Source: JANRKG01 sp033763635
Lineage (GTDB): Bacteria > Cyanobacteriota > Cyanobacteriia > GCF-001939115
Assembly: GCA_033763635.1 (NCBI GenBank)
Contig: JANRKG010000194.1
Location: forward strand, 1-11,432
Direction: 5' to 3'
DNA length: 11,432 nt
In this document: piece by piece, positions 6,863 through 11,432 of the stretch
Numbering within the stretch: the stretch's first letter is position 1
Layout of the letters: every line of letters begins with the position of its first letter
Notes under the pieces: generated by a model
Database searches by the model: none
What the model saw: only the letters and a program-made list of their open reading frames with translations
Told to the model about the DNA's origin: nothing
Made by a program: the position numbers and the translations under genes

Positions 6863-8326
6863 ATGGTAATCACAGGGCAGACCTACGACTGGAAAACCAT
6901 TGCCACAGAACTGGAGGCGGTGGTGGGCAAGAATGGAGTGGTTCGGAAGCGAGAGGAACTCCTGGTCTATGAATGTGATGGGTTAACGAGCTATCGGCAA
7001 CGCCCGACCCTGGTGGTGTTACCCCGAACGACGGAAGAAGTGGCGAGAGCCATCAAAGTCTGCGGGAAACACAAAGTTCCCTTCGTACCCAGGGGCGCGG
7101 GAACGGGGCTATCGGGTGGTGCCCTTCCTTTGGAAAATAGTGTGTTGATCGTCACGGCCCTGATGCGTAAAATCCTATCGGTAGACCTGGAAAATCAACG
7201 GGTGGTCGTGCAACCGGGCGTGATTAATAACTGGGTCACTCAAGCGGTCAGTGGGGCAGGGTTCTATTACGCCCCCGATCCGTCCAGTCAAATTATTTGT
7301 TCGATCGGTGGCAATGTTGCTGAAAACTCCGGTGGAGTTCACTGCCTCAAATATGGAGTCACGACGAATCATGTGTTGGGGCTAAAGGTTGTGCTTCCGG
7401 ATGGATCGATCGCCGATCTGGGCGGCCCGGTTCCGGAAATGCCGGGGTATGACCTGACGGGGGTATTCGTCGGATCGGAAGGCACCCTGGGGATTGCCAC
7501 CGAAATTACCCTGCGAATTTTGAAAGCACCGGAAGCGGTGCGGGTGCTACTGGCAGACTTCACAAGCATTGAAGCCGCAGGCGCAACCGTTTCTGACATT
7601 ATCGGGGCCGGAATTATCCCTGGCGGTATGGAAATCATGGATAACCTGAGTATTAATGCAGTAGAGGATGTGGTGGCAACCGGGTGTTATCCACGAGATG
7701 CGACCGCAATTCTTTTAATTGAACTGGATGGTCTGGAAGTTGAGGTGGTCAACACTAGCGAACAGGTCGAAGCGATCTGTTACCGCAATGGGGCACGCAC
7801 CGTGACCAGTGCCAGCGATCCTGATCAACGCTTGAAACTCTGGAAAGGCCGCAAAGCCGCCTTCGCTGCTGCCGGAAAATTGAGTCCTGATTATTATGTG
7901 CAGGATGGGGTGATTCCTCGCACCCAACTGGCGGAGGTGCTTCAGGAGATTGAAGCCCTGAGCCAGCGGTTTGGTTATCGCATCGCGAACGTGTTCCATG
8001 CAGGAGATGGAAATCTTCATCCCCTGATTTTGTTTGATAAATCCTTACCGGGGGCTTTAGAGGAAGTGGAAGAATTGGGCGGCGAGATTCTCAAGCTCTG
8101 TGTCCGGGTGGGAGGAAGTATCTCTGGCGAACACGGTATCGGGTCAGACAAACGGATCTATATGCCCGATATGTTCACAGAAACGGACCTGGAAAGTATG
8201 CAGTGGGTGCGATCGGTTTTTAATCCCGATGGTCTTGCCAATCCTGAAAAACTTTTCCCTACCCCCCGCACCTGTGGAGAAGCGAGCCGAGCTGCGTTAG
8301 AGATGCCAGGAGTTGAGCGATTTTAG
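6863..8326 (+). CDS. glcD: Glycolate dehydrogenase, FAD-binding subunit GlcD
   Basis: This 487-residue FAD-linked oxidase, with a PCMH-type FAD domain and a C-terminal substrate cap, oxidises glycolate (and often D-lactate) to glyoxylate in photorespiratory carbon salvage. Visible signatures are YECDGLTSYRQRP (36-48), the pyrophosphate loop PRGAGTGLSGGA (76-87), PDPSSQIICSIGGNVAENSG (138-157), VGSEGTLGI (203-211), FHAGDGNLHP (378-387), SGEHGIGSDKR (421-431) and FNPDGLANPEKLFP (453-466). The length is close to that of E. coli GlcD (499). The start ATG at 6863 gives the expected N-terminus, but its ribosome-binding site is weak. glcE and glcF lie about 1.3 kb downstream on the same strand, interrupted by a minus-strand kinase gene. 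This context favours glycolate dehydrogenase over a stand-alone D-lactate dehydrogenase. Its stop overlaps the kinase stop. Confidence 0.93.
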   Translation: MVITGQTYDWKTIATELEAVVGKNGVVRKREELLVYECDGLTSYRQRPTLVVLPRTTEEVARAIKVCGKHKVPFVPRGAGTGLSGGALPLENSVLIVTALMRKILSVDLENQRVVVQPGVINNWVTQAVSGAGFYYAPDPSSQIICSIGGNVAENSGGVHCLKYGVTTNHVLGLKVVLPDGSIADLGGPVPEMPGYDLTGVFVGSEGTLGIATEITLRILKAPEAVRVLLADFTSIEAAGATVSDIIGAGIIPGGMEIMDNLSINAVEDVVATGCYPRDATAILLIELDGLEVEVVNTSEQVEAICYRNGARTVTSASDPDQRLKLWKGRKAAFAAAGKLSPDYYVQDGVIPRTQLAEVLQEIEALSQRFGYRIANVFHAGDGNLHPLILFDKSLPGALEEVEELGGEILKLCVRVGGSISGEHGIGSDKRIYMPDMFTETDLESMQWVRSVFNPDGLANPEKLFPTPRTCGEASRAALEMPGVERF

Positions 8327-9450
8327 GTGGGGAGGATGACGGTGAAACAACTCCCTATCCCCACCTGACTCTCTACAGAAATGTTTCCCCCGTGGGTTTC
8401 TACACATTGTTTGACGATCGATAACCCCAGGCCATTTCCCGGTGTTGCTTTGACATTACTGGCTCGATAAAAGGACGTGAATAATTGTTCCCGATCCCCT
8501 TCTGGAATCCCAATCCCCTGATCCTGCACCTGAAACATCACGGTTCGATCCTGTATTACCAGGGACACACGAATTTCTGTGTCTGGGGGGGAATACTTCA
8601 CTGCGTTTGAAAGAAGATTGACCAGAATGTGGCGGAGGAGTTGTTCATCAATCTGAACCCAAGACTGAGTGCGATCGTCTCTACTTGTTCTAGAGTGCAA
8701 ACGGAGATCCTGCCAGGACCATTCAATCCGATGGCCTTGATGGTCATTCACTCGTACCTCTTCTATCAGTTCCTCACAGAACTCTACAAGATTGACGGGT
8801 AAAGGTGAAAATTGTAGTTTCCCTGCATCGACCTGTTCTAGGATCAAAACGTCATTGAGTAGGCGACTCATGCGCTGGATAGACACCTGAATTCTTTGCA
8901 AGTGAGTTTGTCGTTTTTCCGCTGAAAGTTTCTCTGGATAGCGTTGCAGCATATCTGTTGAGAACTGAATTGTGCTTAGGGGATTGCGAAATTCATGGGA
9001 CACGATCGAGATGAATCGCGACTTCAAATCACTAAATTCCCTTTCCTTTTGCAGTGCCTTGAGCGCCGCTACTTCTGCCTGGTGTCGCTTCAGGGCAATT
9101 TCGATCGCCGTAATCAATTGATGATCCTCAAAAGGCTTTAATACGTAGCCAAAAGGCGCTATCGTCCTCGCCCGGATTAAGGTGTTCTCATCTGCATGGG
9201 CTGTCAGAAAGACGATCGGAACATTGCAGGTATTCTGAATCTGTTGAGCTGCATCGATGCCATCCAACTCGCCCTGTAACCGGATGTCCATGAGCACCAG
9301 ATCCGGCTGATAACGCATCACTTGTGCTAGAGCCTCTGACCCAGAACTGGCGATCGCAGGTACTCCATACCCGGCTTGCATCACGCTGTTCTGGATGTCT
9401 AGAGCAATGATGGTTTCATCTTCAACGATCAAGATTTTGGCCTGGGTCAT
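8323..9450 (-). CDS. Response regulator receiver-histidine kinase hybrid, no sensor domain
   Basis: This 375-residue soluble two-component protein begins with a receiver domain (about 5-122): acidic pair Glu10/Asp11, phospho-acceptor Asp55 in LMDIRL, Thr83 and Lys105 (LKPFED). A short coiled linker (122-140) leads to the dimerisation/phosphotransfer domain with His152 in VSHEFRNPLS. It ends with the HATPase domain: N-box NLLSNAVKYS (278-287), G1 DQGIGIP (310-316), the F-box region LFTSFYR, and G2 GNGLGLSIVK (338-347). There is no transmembrane, PAS or GAF segment, so input must come through phosphorylation of the receiver or a partner. This REC-HisKA-HATPase layout is common in cyanobacteria. 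The gene is divergent from glcE and convergent with glcD, and it splits the glycolate dehydrogenase cluster. Its target is unknown. Autonomous regulation of the glc genes is an inference from location only. Confidence 0.93.
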   Translation of the reverse strand: MTQAKILIVEDETIIALDIQNSVMQAGYGVPAIASSGSEALAQVMRYQPDLVLMDIRLQGELDGIDAAQQIQNTCNVPIVFLTAHADENTLIRARTIAPFGYVLKPFEDHQLITAIEIALKRHQAEVAALKALQKEREFSDLKSRFISIVSHEFRNPLSTIQFSTDMLQRYPEKLSAEKRQTHLQRIQVSIQRMSRLLNDVLILEQVDAGKLQFSPLPVNLVEFCEELIEEVRVNDHQGHRIEWSWQDLRLHSRTSRDDRTQSWVQIDEQLLRHILVNLLSNAVKYSPPDTEIRVSLVIQDRTVMFQVQDQGIGIPEGDREQLFTSFYRASNVKATPGNGLGLSIVKQCVETHGGNISVESQVGIGSCFTVILPT

Positions 9451-9589
9451 AGCGGTTTAGCCGGAGGCTTCTGAAGATGACCTTCGCTTGTATATTCCAG
9501 TATTCCCTGAAGGAGGGATAAAGTATCACCCCCCCGAACCCCCTGCAAACCACGATACACTACACAATTGAACCCTTCCCCGCTGACCC
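9451..9589. promoter_or_regulatory. Divergent intergenic region between the kinase gene and glcE
   Basis: This 139-bp region must contain the promoters of both divergent genes. I see a run of seven C (9529-9535), the spaced inverted pentamers GTATC/GATAC, and a small hairpin AGCC-GGA-GGCT beside the kinase start. No strong -35/-10 pair and no Shine-Dalgarno sequence is evident for either gene. Confidence 0.4.
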
Positions 9590-10963
9590 ATGAGCGATTC
9601 AACGGCCCCTGCCTCTTTCACCTCTCTTCACAAAAACTCCCTGTCTGCTCCCACCAGCCCCATGGCGGATCTGCTCACCCTGGTTGAGTCGGAACGGGTG
9701 ACTCCCTGGACAGATTTAGCACCTCAGTGGCAAAGCACTTTCACCCAGGCCACTCTTCCCGGAAAGCACCCGATCGCCCTGGTTTCTCCCCAAAATTTAC
9801 AGGAGATGGGGCAGGTGATCCAGTGGGCGAATCGTCATCATACGTCCTTGCTTCCCTGTGGGCAAGGTAGCAAGTTGCATTGGGGGGGATTAGTGGAAGG
9901 GCCGTCGATCGCCCTCAGTACCCGTTATCTGAGCAGTCTCGTCGATCATGCGGTTGGGGATATGACCGTCACTGTAGAGGCCGGGATGCCCTTTGCCCAA
10001 CTGCAACAGACCCTTGCTCAAACTGGACAGTGGCTTCCGCTGGACCCAGCTTATGCCGATCGGGCCACGATCGGGGGACTAATCGCAACGGCCTCAGCGG
10101 GGTCTCTCCGGCAACGGTATGGGGGTGTTCGAGACTTACTGATTGGGGTCTCGTTTCTCCGAGCCGATGGGCAGCTTGCCAAGGCCGGGGGGCGCGTGGT
10201 TAAGAACGTGGCGGGTTATGACTTGATGAAGCTTTTGACGGGTTCCTATGGCACACTAGGCATTATTACTCAGGCAACTTTTCGCGCCTACCCCCTGCCA
10301 GATCTCTCTGAGACGGTGATGGTATTGGGGGACGCGGGGACGATCGCCCCCCTAACCCGGACCCTCTTAGCAGGTAACTTAACCCCGGTGGTTGTGGATT
10401 TACTGTCTGAAGCGCTTACAGAACGACTGGTCGGGCAGCGATCGTTGGCTCTGCTGGTGCGCTTTCAGGGTTTGGCTGCCAGTGTCCAAGAGCAGTTAAA
10501 ACGGTTGGAAGAACTGGTGCAGCAAGTGAATGGGACTCAGCAGCGCTGGAGTGGGGCGGATGAGACGGATTTATGGCAACGATTGCGGACCCTCATGGAG
10601 CCACCCTGCCAGGAGACCCTGATTACCTGCAAAATAGGAGTTAGGGCTTCTGAGGTTGAGGCGGTGCTGGCGGAACTCGATCGCCAGGTGCCGGGGCAGT
10701 TTACCCAGATCCATGCCGGAAGTGGATTAGGGGTTCTCCAACTGCCGGAAACCGATGGGCTGGCCAGACTCCTCACGGATTTGAGAACCCTTTGCCGATC
10801 CTATGATGGATTTCTCACCCTGTTACAAGGCTCTGTTGCTCTGAAGCAAGTCTTTGAACCCTGGGGCTATGGAGGAAATGCCCTGGATTTGATGATGCGG
10901 GTGAAGCAGCAATTTGACCCCAAGCGGATTCTCAGTCCCCATCGTTTTGTCGGTGGTCTTTAG
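9590..10963 (+). CDS. glcE: Glycolate dehydrogenase, second FAD-binding subunit GlcE
   Basis: This 457-residue FAD-binding (PCMH-type) protein is related to GlcD but belongs to the GlcE branch. It carries LLPCGQGSKLHWGG (87-100) in place of the GlcD pyrophosphate loop, then DMTVTVEAGMPFAQLQ (124-139), a FAD segment ATIGGLIATASAGSLRQRYG (159-178), RDLLIGVSF, GGRVVKNVAGYDLMKLLTGS (200-219), GTLGIITQATFR, and a terminal FDPKRILSPHRFVGG typical of the family's C-terminus. With GlcD and the iron-sulfur subunit GlcF it forms the membrane-associated glycolate dehydrogenase, probably passing electrons to quinone. It is longer than E. coli GlcE (350 residues). Residues 1-40 and about 240-340 account for much of the difference. 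The start at 9590 has no Shine-Dalgarno sequence; Met25 is an alternative start. glcF follows after 161 bp, most of it a repeat element. Confidence 0.9.
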   Translation: MSDSTAPASFTSLHKNSLSAPTSPMADLLTLVESERVTPWTDLAPQWQSTFTQATLPGKHPIALVSPQNLQEMGQVIQWANRHHTSLLPCGQGSKLHWGGLVEGPSIALSTRYLSSLVDHAVGDMTVTVEAGMPFAQLQQTLAQTGQWLPLDPAYADRATIGGLIATASAGSLRQRYGGVRDLLIGVSFLRADGQLAKAGGRVVKNVAGYDLMKLLTGSYGTLGIITQATFRAYPLPDLSETVMVLGDAGTIAPLTRTLLAGNLTPVVVDLLSEALTERLVGQRSLALLVRFQGLAASVQEQLKRLEELVQQVNGTQQRWSGADETDLWQRLRTLMEPPCQETLITCKIGVRASEVEAVLAELDRQVPGQFTQIHAGSGLGVLQLPETDGLARLLTDLRTLCRSYDGFLTLLQGSVALKQVFEPWGYGGNALDLMMRVKQQFDPKRILSPHRFVGGL

Positions 10964-10973
10964 AGATCTTGTC

Positions 10974-11088
10974 AGGAGATTTCTGAAAAACAATCTACCT
11001 GCTGGTTTCGACTTCGCTCAACCAGCATCCGTGCCCTGAGCGCAGTCGAAGGGCAACCCACAGGTAAGCTCTTTTCTGGAAATCTCCT
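10974..11088. mobile_element. MITE-like 115-bp palindromic element, copy 2
   Basis: It has the same orientation and length as the copy at 5698-5812 and the same terminal repeats AGGAGATTTC/GAAATCTCCT. I count 12 mismatches and no gaps (about 90% identity). The central stem, TTCGACTTCGCTCA (11007-11020) with TGAGCGCAGTCGAA (11037-11050), has one mismatch. One stem position changed from G-C to A-T on both arms relative to copy 1, so pairing is kept. There is no obvious target duplication. It starts 11 bases after the glcE stop and ends 36 bases before glcF, so it would be transcribed within the glcEF message. Confidence 0.8.
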
Positions 11089-11124
11089 AAACCCTTTTCA
11101 CCCGATTCCTACCCTACCAAGAAC

Positions 11125-11432
11125 ATGCAACTTTCCGACCAGCCGAACGCCTCCTCTCTTGAGAATCTTGCGTCTGCCCCCTCCTCGGATGTTGGGTTTG
11201 ACCCTCACTATCCCCCAGACCCTAAACTGATTGATGCCTGTGTGCATTGTGGGTTCTGTCTGTCTACCTGCCCCAGCTACCGGGTGATGGGAACGGAAAC
11301 AGATTCCCCACGAGGTCGTATCTATTTAATGGATGCGATTAACGAAGGACGGGCCACCCTTTCGGATGCAACGGTGCAACATTTTGACTCGTGCCTGGGG
11401 TGTCTTGCCTGTACCACGACCTGTCCTTCCGG
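11125..11432 (+). CDS. glcF: Glycolate dehydrogenase iron-sulfur subunit GlcF, N-terminal part (runs off the window)
   Basis: Only the first 102 codons are present. Two CxxCxxCxxxCP ferredoxin-type motifs are visible: Cys39-Cys42-Cys45-Cys49 (CVHCGFCLSTCP) and Cys90-Cys93-Cys96-Cys100 (CLGCLACTTTCP). They would bind two [4Fe-4S] clusters that carry electrons from the flavoprotein subunits towards the quinone pool. The segment TDSPRGRIYLM between them is characteristic of GlcF and related heterodisulfide-reductase-type proteins. The first ~30 residues are polar and variable. The CCG domains expected later lie beyond the window edge. The start ATG at 11125 is preceded by a weak AAGAAC. It probably belongs to one transcript with glcE despite the intervening repeat. 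Confidence 0.92.
   Translation, partial: MQLSDQPNASSLENLASAPSSDVGFDPHYPPDPKLIDACVHCGFCLSTCPSYRVMGTETDSPRGRIYLMDAINEGRATLSDATVQHFDSCLGCLACTTTCPS

Noticed and set aside
10974..11088. Target site duplication around copy 2 of the repeat element
   Set aside because: The flanks read TCA and TAA, which do not match. Only copy 1 shows a possible TTA duplication, so insertion by transposition is not proven.

Overview
The window looks like chromosomal DNA from a cyanobacterium, most likely filamentous (Leptolyngbya/Oscillatoriales-like; the clade is a guess). The grounds are the many CGATCG cores, with a full HIP1 octamer GCGATCGC near 9350, a 645-residue GyrB, a GlcD/GlcE/GlcF glycolate dehydrogenase set, and a sensorless response-regulator/histidine-kinase hybrid. 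No rRNA, tRNA, CRISPR array, transposase or phage gene is visible.

Left part (1-3245): the tail of an unidentified protein, possibly actin-like ParM/StbA, is followed after 40 bp by a 347-residue protein with an N-terminal ribbon-helix-helix-like segment and a long repetitive Gln-rich coiled coil. This arrangement resembles a ParM-ParR DNA-segregation pair. Three minus-strand genes follow: a small SH3/KOW-like protein, an exported protein of a cyanobacterial-type family, and a two-repeat DUF2267 protein with a winged-helix-like N-terminus. A GC-rich hairpin lies downstream of the last of these.

Middle (3377-6823): gyrB is on the minus strand with a clear Rho-independent terminator. About 500 bp without a convincing gene follow, holding copy 1 of a 115-bp palindromic MITE-like element. 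Then comes miaA (tRNA A37 dimethylallyltransferase) on the plus strand.

Right part (6863-11432): glcD lies 39 bp after miaA. A REC-histidine kinase gene on the opposite strand separates it from glcE and the N-terminal part of glcF. Together glcD, glcE and glcF encode the two flavoprotein subunits and the iron-sulfur subunit of glycolate dehydrogenase, which oxidises photorespiratory glycolate to glyoxylate. Copy 2 of the 115-bp element fills most of the glcE-glcF gap.

The signals most worth a second look are the 115-bp repeat pair, about 90% identical with a compensatory base-pair change in the stem; the ParM/ParR-like pair; and the kinase inside the glycolate dehydrogenase locus. I found no complete new defence or biosynthetic system.
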